Below are positions 27,701-35,694 of a stretch of DNA of 64,000 nt, piece after piece. Position 1 is the stretch's first letter; each line of letters opens with the position of its first letter. The notes under the pieces were generated by a model that worked only from the letters and a program-made list of their open reading frames with translations, ran no database searches and was not told the origin of the DNA. A program made the translations under genes and the position numbers. Origin of the DNA: Anaerocolumna sp. AGMB13020 (lineage in GTDB: Bacteria; Bacillota; Clostridia; Lachnospirales; Lachnospiraceae); the NCBI RefSeq assembly GCF_033100115.1, contig NZ_CP136910.1:1240001-1304000 (forward strand), written 5' to 3'.

Positions 27701-29107
27701 TTATTCCAAGGAATTGCTATAAGGTGGTACTCCGCTATTCATAATTACAGAAAAATATCCTTCTTCAATTAATCTATGATCCTCCCATAGATTTTCCGAT
27801 AAGAAATATTTAAAACTGTTAAGTCCTGCATTCCAATAAGAATCTATATAATACCAGGTTCCATCAAGCTTCACCTTATTCCATGCATGGCCTGCGAAGC
27901 CAATTCCGCTTCGGTTATCCGCACTTCCAATACAATAATATACTTCTATTCCAATACATTCAGAAAGGAAACAAAAGGTTTCTGCATAGGAGGCACATAC
28001 TCCACTACCAGTCAATATAACACCAGATATTAGATCCGTATAAGTATCATCGACAAATTTGCCGGTATAAGTTGAGTTCAGATAAGTCTGTAAGATCTTA
28101 ACTTTTTCTCTGTCGCTCAGGGTCGCAGAAAACAGGTTATTATCCTCTAATAACTTTCTGACAGCTGTCATCGTAATTAATTCTTTCCCTGTATAACCAC
28201 TCAGATTATTGCTTTTGATTGCATCAACAGGATCCAGTTTTTCATATCCGTCACCGACAACAACTTTTAACTCTTTTGTGATACCCGCAACAGTAACTTT
28301 TATGTAGCAGGTTCCTTCTTTGATTCCTTTTATGTAAATACCTTCACAGCGTTTATAATTACTGTTTAGATCTATATGATAACTTTTTTCTGCTACCGCG
28401 ATTTCATTGTTTGTTGAGACGATTTCAACATCCTTCATAAGCGGCAGTATATCTTTAGCAAAACCTACATATTCCTCAATATTTGTTTCAAGCCATAAAT
28501 CCGGAACCGTAAATCCATCATAAGCTGCCGCATTCATTGCAATAGTCTGAATCTTTTTACCATGTACAGAGGCAATAATTTCAAACTTTCCCGCCAAAGC
28601 AGCTGTGACCAGCCCTGTACTGCTGATTTTTACAGTTGAATTACCGGTAACTTTATAGTTAATCCCTAACTTTTCCAACTCAGCTGCCGTGTAGGTGCCA
28701 GATACGGGATTCAGACTTACTCCAGTTCCATTTACGAATACAGTAGTATAAGCAGGTTCAAAAGCTATCTTTGCAGGATTTATTACAGTTATTTTACATT
28801 TATAACTTTTATTACTTACAGATGCCTTAATAAAGGTGCTTCCATAACCGACAGCCGTTACTTTTCCTGAACTTGTAACTGTTGCAATGTTTTTGTTCAT
28901 AGAAGTCCAGATAATTTTCTTGGTTGTCCCTGATACTTTTAAGGTTGTGGTTTCACCTTTTGTCAGGTATGTACTTGTAGTATTTAATGAGATTGCAGTA
29001 GATTTTGCTGAAGCAGATGCGATAAATGCTTGATTAGTAAATAGAAACCCGATTGAGAAAAGCATTGTAAAAACAAAGATACTGATGGTAGATCGTTTTT
29101 TCATCAT
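27701..29107 (-). CDS. Secreted Big_2 and transglutaminase-like protein
   Basis: 468 residues. Signal peptide at about 1-33 (FTMLFSIGFLFTNQAFIASASA). A Big_2 (bacterial Ig-like) domain lies at about 36-110 (LNTTSTYLTKGETTTLKVSGTT, VTAVGYGSTFIKASVS). A second Ig-like segment lies at about 115-285. The C-terminal ~130 residues are a transglutaminase-like (TGc) domain: the nucleophile is in SGVCASYAETF, the His in GFAGHAWNKVKL and the Asp in WYYIDSYWN. Such proteins may crosslink or cleave wall or surface proteins; the substrate is unknown. A perfect sigma-A-type promoter (29194-29222) and GGGGAG precede it. It is monocistronic with its own terminator. Confidence 0.85.
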   Translation of the reverse strand: MMKKRSTISIFVFTMLFSIGFLFTNQAFIASASAKSTAISLNTTSTYLTKGETTTLKVSGTTKKIIWTSMNKNIATVTSSGKVTAVGYGSTFIKASVSNKSYKCKITVINPAKIAFEPAYTTVFVNGTGVSLNPVSGTYTAAELEKLGINYKVTGNSTVKISSTGLVTAALAGKFEIIASVHGKKIQTIAMNAAAYDGFTVPDLWLETNIEEYVGFAKDILPLMKDVEIVSTNNEIAVAEKSYHIDLNSNYKRCEGIYIKGIKEGTCYIKVTVAGITKELKVVVGDGYEKLDPVDAIKSNNLSGYTGKELITMTAVRKLLEDNNLFSATLSDREKVKILQTYLNSTYTGKFVDDTYTDLISGVILTGSGVCASYAETFCFLSECIGIEVYYCIGSADNRSGIGFAGHAWNKVKLDGTWYYIDSYWNAGLNSFKYFLSENLWEDHRLIEEGYFSVIMNSGVPPYSNSLE

Positions 29108-29193
29108 AGATTTACTCCCCTGGTAAAATGTTTATGAGTTCATTGCTTTACTTTTTTATGAATTTGAATACAGATTTTTATATATTAATACAT

Positions 29194-29222
29194 ATTATAG
29201 CATTATATACATATTCTGTCAA
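29194..29222 (-). promoter_or_regulatory. Sigma-A-type promoter of the Big_2-transglutaminase gene
   Basis: TTGACA (29217-29222) and TATAAT (29194-29199) on the minus strand with a 17-base spacer, 87 bases upstream of the ATG. Housekeeping consensus, unlike the TCATATT class. Confidence 0.8.
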
Positions 29223-29439
29223 AATTATCTTGCTATGATAAAAAGTTATCCATGTTTTGGATAAGAATACAATGTTATTTCTTGTAAATTATGTAACTGA
29301 TTTATTTACTTTTACTACACCCGTTCCAAATCATAAGCCTGCTTTATATCTAACCATGTACCAATATCAAAAAAAATGAGGAGGGATTTCGTAATCTTTT
29401 TTGAGTATGATTACTTTTTAATTCTATAAAAGCGTACCT

Positions 29440-29640
29440 TTCATGACAAATTTCATACCTAAAGGTACGTGTATGAGCATATTGAAAATATACCTAATAA
29501 TCCGATTGTATATCCAACCAGGCAAATTTTTTCGCTAAAGGTTCTTTATTCATATCATGGATTAAGTCACTTCGTGAGAGCTATGATATTGAAGTAAGAG
29601 CCTGGGATTTTGGTAGTGGAAGTTCTAAAGTATAACCATA
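29440..29640 (-). repeat. Cassette element, copy A
   Basis: Structured intergenic block directly after the orphan immunity pseudogene. From the immunity side it holds a conserved 5' tag (ATTATGGTTATACTTTAGAA), a large imperfect palindrome (arms 29541-29560 and 29581-29602, loop with CACTTCGTGAG), a tag GCGAAAAAATTTGCC, and a terminator-like hairpin (CGTACCTTT/AAAGGTACG) with a T-run near 29430. Copies B and C share this order. Confidence 0.7.
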
Positions 29641-29674
29641 ATATAATAAAAATAAATTATAACTAAGCTCCACT

Positions 29675-29922
29675 CTATAAATTTCTCAGACCTTTACCTG
29701 CTCTTAACCTTTTTATTAGATTTTCTAATGCTTCTGCTTCACTCTCAAACATTTTCTCTGAACCAGTAACCTTACTTGCTCTTTCATCTGTTGCGTAAAT
29801 ATACCACTGGCCACCTTCTTCTCGAATTACTAATTCATTTTCTTTGTTATAGCGATTTTCAAAAAAATTAAATCCTTTAAGTTCTTTTTTAAATACAAAT
29901 AATAGCCTTCTTGCCTTGTCAT
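29675..29922 (-). pseudogene. Frameshifted orphan immunity gene
   Basis: AGGGAGGAAT precedes ATG at 29922, which begins MTRQEGYYLYLKK. The frame then breaks at a run of six A residues (complement of 29884-29890). If one more A were present it would continue as ELKGFNFFENRYNKENELVI, then QWYIYATDERASKV and EAEALENLIKRLRAG, to a stop at 29675, giving 82 residues. The restored protein has the size and YATDERA-type sequence I associate with immunity proteins of LXG toxin loci (possibly Imm59-like; not verified). No toxin remains next to it. It could be a real lesion, a slippage switch or a sequencing error in the A-run. Confidence 0.7.
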
Positions 29923-30020
29923 ATATTCCTCCCTTATTTAATTTCCTTTAGTAACCCTAATTTTTCTAGTTGCTTAGAGAGAATTTTGAAAACAAAACTA
30001 ACAATAAATTTATGTTATTT

Positions 30021-30052
30021 AGTTAGTTGAAAATCCTAAAATATAACCATTG
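30021..30052 (-). repeat. Cassette element, short partial copy D
   Basis: Contains TGAAAATCCTAAAATATAAC, a close match to the conserved tag (TTGGAAGTCCTAAAGTATAA) that ends copies A, B and C next to each immunity gene. The palindrome is missing. Confidence 0.5.
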
Positions 30053-30184
30053 GCATAGGTCAGCGTAATCCACTTACAATTACTTGACTAAGTTGCATTA
30101 CATCGTATCAAATCCATCAATTTGTTGATACTCTTTCTGACACTTTTGGGAGATTGGTAACGGTTCTCCGATTTCCTGCGTTCT

Positions 30185-30350
30185 TTGACTACACCTTAAA
30201 ATCCTTTTGAATACCCAACAAGGCATTTTTTTGCATAAGTCTTTCAAATTAATTAATATCTCCTGCCATTACTTCGTAAGGGCTACGATATTAATTAATT
30301 TAAGAGACCGGAATTTAAGGGAGTTGGAAGTAATAAAGTATAACCATAAT
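30185..30350 (-). repeat. Cassette element, copy B
   Basis: Lies 13 bases beyond the immunity stop at 30363. Perfect 15-base arms (30246-30260, AAATTAATTAATATC, and 30287-30301) flank a loop containing ACTTCGTAAGGGCT. The tag AAAGTATAACCATAAT faces the immunity gene. The terminator part seen in copies A and C is not recognisable here. Confidence 0.75.
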
Positions 30351-30362
30351 ATTAAATTAAAT

Positions 30363-30620
30363 TTAATGCATTATCTTATATTGAAATTTAATTTTTTTAC
30401 TAAGCTTTAATAACGCCTCCTCCTCTTTGTCAAAATACCATTCTAAATGCATACCCTTTTCGCTATTTTGAAAGACCTTCCATTGACCTTTTACTTCATC
30501 AAATCCATATCCCATTATAAAATCTGCATCTGTTAATTGCCCAAGCTCTACTTTCCATAAACCAATATCATTTTGAAGTTCTTCAATACTCTCAATTAGT
30601 TCTTTCTTTATCATACTCAA
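30363..30620 (-). CDS. Probable immunity protein for the truncated TNT-like toxin
   Basis: 85 residues, no signal peptide; acidic and aromatic-rich (DIGLWKVELGQLTDADFIMGYGFDEVKGQWKVF). Its start overlaps the toxin stop by four bases (ATGA-type overlap), a tight translational coupling usual for toxin-immunity pairs. The ribosome site lies inside the toxin end (AAGGGGAATTGAG). I recognise no family. The C-terminal half is helical and Lys/Glu-rich (DKEEEALLKLSKKIKFQYK). A strongly conserved structured element (copy B) follows 13 bases after the stop. It would neutralise an NAD glycohydrolase-like tip if that tip is active. Confidence 0.6.
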   Translation of the reverse strand: MSMIKKELIESIEELQNDIGLWKVELGQLTDADFIMGYGFDEVKGQWKVFQNSEKGMHLEWYFDKEEEALLKLSKKIKFQYKIMH

Positions 30621-32041
30621 TTCCCCTTTATAATTCCAATTTTACTTAATACGTCTCCTCCAAAAGGAGTAACTATTTGTCCAGCACCACCAGACATATC
30701 GCCCCAACTATTTGCATTTCCTTTAACCCCGTAAGTTACATCTACAGAATTCCCCAATGCATTACTTGTATTATTTATGAAGACGTCATAACTATCGCAT
30801 AATTCTTCAAAAGTATCAATATCCCATCCATCTATTCCCTCTTTTTCTAAAATACTATTAAAGGAATCTAAATCTTTCCCATTAATCGCATCAATCTTAT
30901 CAAAATAGGTCTCATTATTAAAAGTTCCTATATGATATGCTGCTTCATTTTCAACATATGGAATTGCTCGTTCACTATAAGAATATTTACCGCTTACAGG
31001 TACATCTGCAAAATTAGAACCACCCATATAGCCATATCTGTCCCATGTGTCTGGTAATCCATCGCTTCTAGAAATGGATGTTATTGTGCTTTCATCAAAT
31101 CCTAATTTATCTGGCCAATCATAAATAACATTTCCTTTTGCATCAAACCCATTTATATATTGCAAATCACTTGGAACATTAATATCAGAGTTATATCTTG
31201 AGCTTTCGAACAGTTCTTGTAATTTCTTCACTTTTTGAGCATCTGTTAAGTCTGTTCTATTACCAATAGTTTTTGCTACATCACTAAATTCACTAAATGA
31301 ATTTACGCCACCTTTAATTGCATTATGAACCTCATCTAGCCCTGTAACCTTAATTCCATTCTTAATCAATGCTTTATCCGCAATCATTCCCGTTGTGGAC
31401 CCTAACAGAATCGCCAAAGCAACCGTCACCGTAGAAGGCACACCTGCCTTATCACAAACGATTACAGTTGACCCTGACACCACTTCCGCCAGGATATCTG
31501 CGGCAAACATTTTGGCTAAAGCCCCACCGCCTTTCGCGATTGCAGCTCCATATCCTAAGGTCGCCAGGCTTACTACCCCTGACACTACCTTAAAAGCTTG
31601 TTCATCACCCGTTAGATAATCTCCCGTTATAAGGGTTTTACCCGTTGCTGCCTCAATAATAGGAATAACGACCGTCATTTCGCTTAACGATTCTAACAGT
31701 TCCTTCCAGAAAGGGGAGTCCTTTTTATGAGCAAATTCTTTTAATACCAGGCTGTCCAGATACTCCTGCAAAGTCTCCTCATTTGGGTCTATTTTATCAT
31801 TATTTACCAGATTTTCATAGTCTTTTGCAAATAAATCCGCAAAGTCATCCACTTTCTGATAATTAGTGAGACTTTTATTCTTATTACGGCTGCCTATAAA
31901 ATCCTCCAGGTTAAGAGAGGTCATATCTCCCCCAACCTCATCATACATTCCAGCCCCTACATACATACTTGTGTGTTCCTGTAACCCAATGGTATTATCC
32001 GTCTTTGCGTCTCTCATATCAATGGTAGCCATCAGATCCAT
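30617..32041 (-). CDS. N-terminally truncated polymorphic toxin with TNT-like tip
   Basis: 474 residues. It begins MDLMATIDMRDAKTDNT, corresponding to about residue 105 of the full toxin at 32760-34361, so the N-terminal delivery domain is missing. The shared middle (residues 1-220, EAATGKTLITGDYLTGDEQA) is almost identical in DNA to the neighbour. The C-terminal ~160 residues differ and resemble the TNT / DUF4237 NAD glycohydrolase fold: LPDTWDRYGYMGGSNFADVP, YSERAIPY and a late SGGAGQIVTPF before a helix. AAGGAGAG precedes the ATG, but that sequence is not from the toxin gene, so expression is possible yet secretion is doubtful. It looks like a silent tip cassette that could recombine into the full toxin. 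Confidence 0.75.
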   Translation of the reverse strand: MDLMATIDMRDAKTDNTIGLQEHTSMYVGAGMYDEVGGDMTSLNLEDFIGSRNKNKSLTNYQKVDDFADLFAKDYENLVNNDKIDPNEETLQEYLDSLVLKEFAHKKDSPFWKELLESLSEMTVVIPIIEAATGKTLITGDYLTGDEQAFKVVSGVVSLATLGYGAAIAKGGGALAKMFAADILAEVVSGSTVIVCDKAGVPSTVTVALAILLGSTTGMIADKALIKNGIKVTGLDEVHNAIKGGVNSFSEFSDVAKTIGNRTDLTDAQKVKKLQELFESSRYNSDINVPSDLQYINGFDAKGNVIYDWPDKLGFDESTITSISRSDGLPDTWDRYGYMGGSNFADVPVSGKYSYSERAIPYVENEAAYHIGTFNNETYFDKIDAINGKDLDSFNSILEKEGIDGWDIDTFEELCDSYDVFINNTSNALGNSVDVTYGVKGNANSWGDMSGGAGQIVTPFGGDVLSKIGIIKGN

Positions 32042-32215
32042 GGCTTGCTCTCCTTGATTTCTCCAGTTTCTCTATCAAGGGTATTTGTCCTTAGAAATAT
32101 TCTTTATCGGACATCTTCTGTTAACTCCTACAGAAAATTGGACTTCTCGGATGTCTCCTGCTGTTTTGAATTTTACTTTGGTCTCTTCATAGAGAATTAT
32201 TGATTTTCACTTTTT
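32042..32215 (-). other. Foreign DNA at the broken end of the truncated toxin
   Basis: Homology to the full-length toxin stops abruptly at the ATG (32041). The adjoining minus-strand DNA reads open for about 33 codons (ETKVKFKTAGDIREVQFSVG, then CPIKNISKDKY) before stops. Its start is like the N-terminal region of some phage or plasmid replication-type proteins, but I cannot confirm this. It is probably a remnant of another element at the breakpoint. Confidence 0.3.
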
Positions 32216-32279
32216 TAAATTCGCATAATAAAACGCACATTTCGCAACAAATTTTTTTGCTACAAAAAGTACGTTTATA

Positions 32280-32455
32280 TGAGCGTATTGGAACTACACC
32301 TAAAAATCCGATTATATACCCAAGGCAAATTTTTTCGCTAAAGTCTCTTAAATATAATTAATACCTCCTGCCATCACTTCGTAAGGGCTCCGATATTAAT
32401 TAATTTAAGAGACTGGGATTTAGGTTGTTGGAAGTCCTAAAGTATAACCATAATT
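32280..32455 (-). repeat. Cassette element, copy C
   Basis: Lies 19 bases beyond the immunity stop at 32474. Near-perfect arms (32342-32363 and 32392-32414, GTCTCTTAAAT outermost) flank a loop containing CACTTCGTAAGGGCT. The tag AAAGTATAACCATAAT faces the immunity gene, GCGAAAAAATTTGCC lies on the far side, and a long imperfect hairpin follows at about 32235-32275. Confidence 0.75.
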
Positions 32456-32473
32456 AGATATAACAATAATATA

Positions 32474-32749
32474 TTATTGATTTAATTTAAATACCAGTTC
32501 CTCTGCCTTATCCATTTCAATCAATAAGGGGTTCATATAATCACTAAAGGCGTCAAGATATGCTCTACAGCCACCATTAATTATAATTTTTTTAGTATCC
32601 TCATTATATAATAAAATCTTTTGTGCTTTGTCATATCTGTCATATAGAGTTTTCAAAATTGGTCGATTAGGGTCATCCTCTAACCGCCTTTTTAATAATT
32701 CAAGCACTTTAACAATTTGTATTTCTAATTGTTTCTTACTCTCTTCCAT
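32474..32749 (-). CDS. Probable immunity protein for the full-length toxin
   Basis: 91 residues, predicted all-helical, acidic, no signal peptide (MEESKKQLEIQIVKVLELLK, then YDRYDKAQKILLYNEDTKKI). It starts 10 bases after the toxin stop with a GGAGG-type site just upstream (GTTAAAGATGG lies in the coding start; AGGAGG is at about 32757-32762 on the minus strand). I do not recognise the family. Position, size and lack of similarity to the neighbouring immunity proteins support the call. Copy C of the cassette element follows it. Confidence 0.65.
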   Translation of the reverse strand: MEESKKQLEIQIVKVLELLKRRLEDDPNRPILKTLYDRYDKAQKILLYNEDTKKIIINGGCRAYLDAFSDYMNPLLIEMDKAEELVFKLNQ

Positions 32750-32759
32750 CTTTAACCTC

Positions 32760-34361
32760 CTATGGTTTTACTTCTCGTATACTTTTAATCCAATTCAAAT
32801 CCCAATTCTGTGGTAACAAAAATTGGTCTGCATCTCCTGCAAGTCTTGCTCCACTCATAGTAAACTGTTCTTCAACACGCCCAATGTTTAGTGTGCTTCC
32901 CTTTGGAATAACTATTTCAGCTTCATATTTAAGTGTATTTTTCCATTCTGGTAAAATCGCACTATCAACTTTTGTCTGAATTCTGTTCAGGGCAGGATTA
33001 CTAGTTGCAAATGCACCGCCCGCTTCTGCATTGTGCCCAAACGAACGATATACTGTAATATCTTCATTCGTTACAACAGTTCTATAATTCCCATCTTTAA
33101 ATGTCTTTACTAATGAATTCGGTAGTTCTTGTTTATTTATTACAGTAACCTTTGTATCAATTTTAGTGCTATAACTTCCATAAGAATTACTTCCACCCTT
33201 AATTACATCATCTGACCTTTTAATAGCTTTATCAACCTTATCCATACCTTTCAAATACTGAGCATATTCCTCAGAGGTCATACCATAAGGTATATCATAC
33301 TTCCCATTAGCAACATCATCCCAATACTTTTTGTATTTTACAGTATCATCAATCTCAATTCCGTTCTTAAGCAACGGTGTATTTTTAAGCAATGCTTTAT
33401 CCGCAATCATTCCCGTCGTGGACCCTAACAGAATCGCCAAAGCAACCGTCACCGTAGAAGGTACACCTGCCTTATCACAAACGATTACAGTTGACCCTGA
33501 CACCACTTCCGCCAGGATATCTGCGGCAAACATTTTGGCTAAAGCCCCACCGCCTTTCGCGATTGCAGCTCCATATCCTAAGGTCGCCAGGCTTACTACC
33601 CCTGATACTACCTTAAAAGCTTGTTCATCACCCGTCAGATAATCTCCTGTTATAAGGGTTTTACCCGTTGCTGCCTCAATCATGGGAATTACGACCGTCA
33701 TTTCGCTTAACGATTCTAACAGTTCCTTCCAGAAAGGGGAGTCCTTTTTATGAGCAAATTCTTTTAATACCAGGCTGTCCAGATACTCCTGCAAAGTCTC
33801 CTCATTTGGGTCTATTTTATCATTATTTACCAGATTTTCATAGTCTTTTGCAAATAAATCCGCAAAGTCATCTACTTTCTGATAATTAGTGAGACTTTTA
33901 TCCTTATTGCGGTTGCCTATAAAATCCTCCAGGTTAAGAGAGAGCATATCTCCCCCAACCTCATCATACATTCCAGCCCCCACATACATACTTGTATGTT
34001 CCTGTAACCCAATGGAATTATCTGTCTTTGCATCTCTCATATCAATGGTAGCCATCATATCCATTGCATTATTAAACCCTTTATAAAGTGGATTTTCCAG
34101 ATATTCATCTATATCATATAAGACATCACTGGTATAGCTTAACAACGCACTTCTATGTTCTACGAACTCATCGATCCGCTGTCCTTGGGAAGTGAAGCCT
34201 GCTCCCAGGGAGTGGGCGTCCAGTTCGCCTTCGATGTCCTTACACAGATCATCCAGATCAGCGAAATCAAAGAGGAGGTTAGCGGAATAACCCATGGTAA
34301 TATTTGATCTCTCCAACCAGGTGTATTTGTCAATTATTTCTCTTCCCAGTTGTCTTACCAT
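32760..34361 (-). CDS. Full-length type VII-associated polymorphic toxin, ART-like tip
   Basis: 533 residues. Residues 1-200 are the helical delivery domain shared with the toxin at 6396 (MVRQLGREIIDKYTWLERSN). About 200-320 is the pretoxin region (EAATGKTLITGDYLTGDEQA; hydrophobic TVTVALAILLGSTTG). The tip (about 415-533) carries ITVYRSFGHNAEAGGAFATS, a linker, LKYEAEIVIPKGSTLNIG and a late Asp/Gln/Phe-rich end, matching the usual order of ADP-ribosyltransferase-like toxin domains (first R, beta-strand E, C-terminal Q motif). No signal peptide. The start overlaps the upstream helper gene by seven bases. It is the only complete toxin of the island. The N-terminus is not a classical LXG domain, so this may be a distinct delivery type. 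Confidence 0.8.
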   Translation of the reverse strand: MVRQLGREIIDKYTWLERSNITMGYSANLLFDFADLDDLCKDIEGELDAHSLGAGFTSQGQRIDEFVEHRSALLSYTSDVLYDIDEYLENPLYKGFNNAMDMMATIDMRDAKTDNSIGLQEHTSMYVGAGMYDEVGGDMLSLNLEDFIGNRNKDKSLTNYQKVDDFADLFAKDYENLVNNDKIDPNEETLQEYLDSLVLKEFAHKKDSPFWKELLESLSEMTVVIPMIEAATGKTLITGDYLTGDEQAFKVVSGVVSLATLGYGAAIAKGGGALAKMFAADILAEVVSGSTVIVCDKAGVPSTVTVALAILLGSTTGMIADKALLKNTPLLKNGIEIDDTVKYKKYWDDVANGKYDIPYGMTSEEYAQYLKGMDKVDKAIKRSDDVIKGGSNSYGSYSTKIDTKVTVINKQELPNSLVKTFKDGNYRTVVTNEDITVYRSFGHNAEAGGAFATSNPALNRIQTKVDSAILPEWKNTLKYEAEIVIPKGSTLNIGRVEEQFTMSGARLAGDADQFLLPQNWDLNWIKSIREVKP

Positions 34362-34666
34362 TTCGCATCCCCCCGCTGCAATGCTCTTGCCAGTATCATA
34401 TCCTGTTCTATCATGTCTATGATAGCATTTATTGCAAACTGATACGCTTTACTATACAGATTAATCAGTGTTTGGGTATGATTGTAACAGCGTGAATAAA
34501 ACACAAGCATTTCTTCTTTTGCTTTTCCTTCATATGTAACCTCTTCTTCAAGCAGGTTCAGGGAGTTTTCTATTTGTTTCATTGCATCTCCCAATTCAGA
34601 GACCATTAACAGAAGCTTGTCAAACTCCTGCATCATCTCAACGGAAATCTTAATGTTAGCAGCCAT
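34355..34666 (-). CDS. WXG100-sized helper protein of the toxin operon
   Basis: 103 residues, all-helical, without a canonical WXG but with YEGKAKEEMLVFYSRCYNH where that turn would be (compare WEGKSKEEF in the neighbour at 35305). The heptad-like N-terminus (VEMMQEFDKLLLMVSELGDAM) suits a helical hairpin. Known LXG effectors pair with small helical partners that dock on the N-terminal domain; this protein, whose stop overlaps the toxin start, is the best candidate for that role. It overlaps the upstream gene by 11 bases. No signal peptide. Confidence 0.65.
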   Translation of the reverse strand: MAANIKISVEMMQEFDKLLLMVSELGDAMKQIENSLNLLEEEVTYEGKAKEEMLVFYSRCYNHTQTLINLYSKAYQFAINAIIDMIEQDMILARALQRGDAKW

Positions 34667-35303
34667 TATATACTCCCTCCTTACTGTTTATCTGAAATAA
34701 CTTCAGCAGCAGCTGTCTGAATTGCAGTGAGCCACCCCGCTTCATCTGCTTGGAAGCAGGCTCATAGAGATAGCCCTGGTTCTCTTTCTGGTATAGGATA
34801 TAGGTACCACCGGATTTATTCTGCTCAAATTCCTGCAGGAAAGTGATATTCCTTAATTCCGGACTCTCTAAATCCTGGTACCATTCTTCAAATTCCGTCT
34901 TTGCTGCTATTCTCTCCTTGGAATCCTCTTCTGCCAGAAAAGGGATATTCCTCATATATTCATATAAGAACAATTCCTTTTTTAAGACCGTCATTTCATA
35001 ACCCTTATCGGTCTTACCGAGACATATAATGTTTTTTTTATCTTTTGCAAAAGCGATATTCATCTGATTCATTATCAGATACCGCTGTGATTTCTTGTAT
35101 TCTTCCAATACCTTTACTGCAAGGCAAAAGCTTTCGGTCGGTTTCTTATTCTCATCTAAAAACTTGTTCTCTGCCAGCTGTGACAGGGTCTTCTCTATGT
35201 ATTCCTTTGATATTTCCTGAGGTGCACTGAAATTTGTGCCAAATATTCGCTTTCCATCTAATACACTGTTAAAACAGATAAGTTCCTCTTCCTTGAACAA
35301 CAT
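34656..35303 (-). CDS. Unknown cytosolic protein of the toxin operon
   Basis: 215 residues, starting MLFKEEELICFNSVLDGKRI. I choose the ATG at 35303 because it directly follows the preceding gene (stop at 35305) with GGAGAGG upstream; the longer frame from 35411 lies wholly in that gene. A winged-helix-like N-terminal part (EYIEKTLSQLAENKFLDENKK) is followed by a mixed alpha/beta region (CLGKTDKGYEMTVLKKELFLYEY) and a basic tail. Its place between two WXG-like genes and a toxin, and its size, recall EspG-type secretion chaperones, but I see no diagnostic motif. No signal peptide or membrane segment. Confidence 0.6.
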   Translation of the reverse strand: MLFKEEELICFNSVLDGKRIFGTNFSAPQEISKEYIEKTLSQLAENKFLDENKKPTESFCLAVKVLEEYKKSQRYLIMNQMNIAFAKDKKNIICLGKTDKGYEMTVLKKELFLYEYMRNIPFLAEEDSKERIAAKTEFEEWYQDLESPELRNITFLQEFEQNKSGGTYILYQKENQGYLYEPASKQMKRGGSLQFRQLLLKLFQINSKEGVYNGC

Positions 35304-35304
35304 C

Positions 35305-35661
35305 CTATATCCTCTCCAATTCCTGGTAAGATTTACTGTTGCCGGTAAACTGATCCATATTTCGATTGTGTTCCTGCAAGGTTTCCAGGGCTGCCTCACA
35401 GGTGTTTCCATTGACTTTCGCCGTTTTTACTTTTCCTATGGCAGGCATTTTCTCACCGATCAATTGTCCATGATATTGCAGCACCAGATGCAGGTAGCTT
35501 TGAAATTCCTCTTTGCTCTTACCTTCCCACTGATCTGTTGTCTGCAGCATAGCAAGAAATTCCTTGCCTAATTGAAATGCCTTCTCTAATTTGTCGTTCA
35601 TTTGGGATGTATTGTTCTTAAGCTCTACAAATCTATCCCTGTCTAATACTAATTTTTCCAT
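35305..35661 (-). CDS. WXG100-like helper protein
   Basis: 118 residues, helical hairpin type. WEGKSKEEFQSYLH at about residues 45-58 is a WxG motif at the expected turn between two long helices (MEKLVLDRDRFVELKNNTSQ and GEKMPAIGKVKTAKVNG). It is longer than a classic WXG100 because of a C-terminal tail rich in Asn and Gln. It would form heterodimers and be exported by, or assist, a type VII system. The gene is followed immediately by the unknown gene at 34656. The GGAGG-like site (CAGGAGGCAG) lies about 9 bases upstream of the ATG. Confidence 0.7.
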   Translation of the reverse strand: MEKLVLDRDRFVELKNNTSQMNDKLEKAFQLGKEFLAMLQTTDQWEGKSKEEFQSYLHLVLQYHGQLIGEKMPAIGKVKTAKVNGNTCEAALETLQEHNRNMDQFTGNSKSYQELERI

Positions 35662-35694
35662 CGTTACTGCCTCCTGACTTACGATAAAGCTCCT

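Noticed and set aside
29300..29400. Minus-strand fragment FFDIGTWLDIKQAYDLERV
   Set aside because: It is too short and without start or context to annotate, though it could be a gene remnant.
30207..30410. Plus-strand 67-codon frame
   Set aside because: Overlaps repeat copy B and the end of an immunity gene; no ribosome site, and the AT-rich palindrome explains it.
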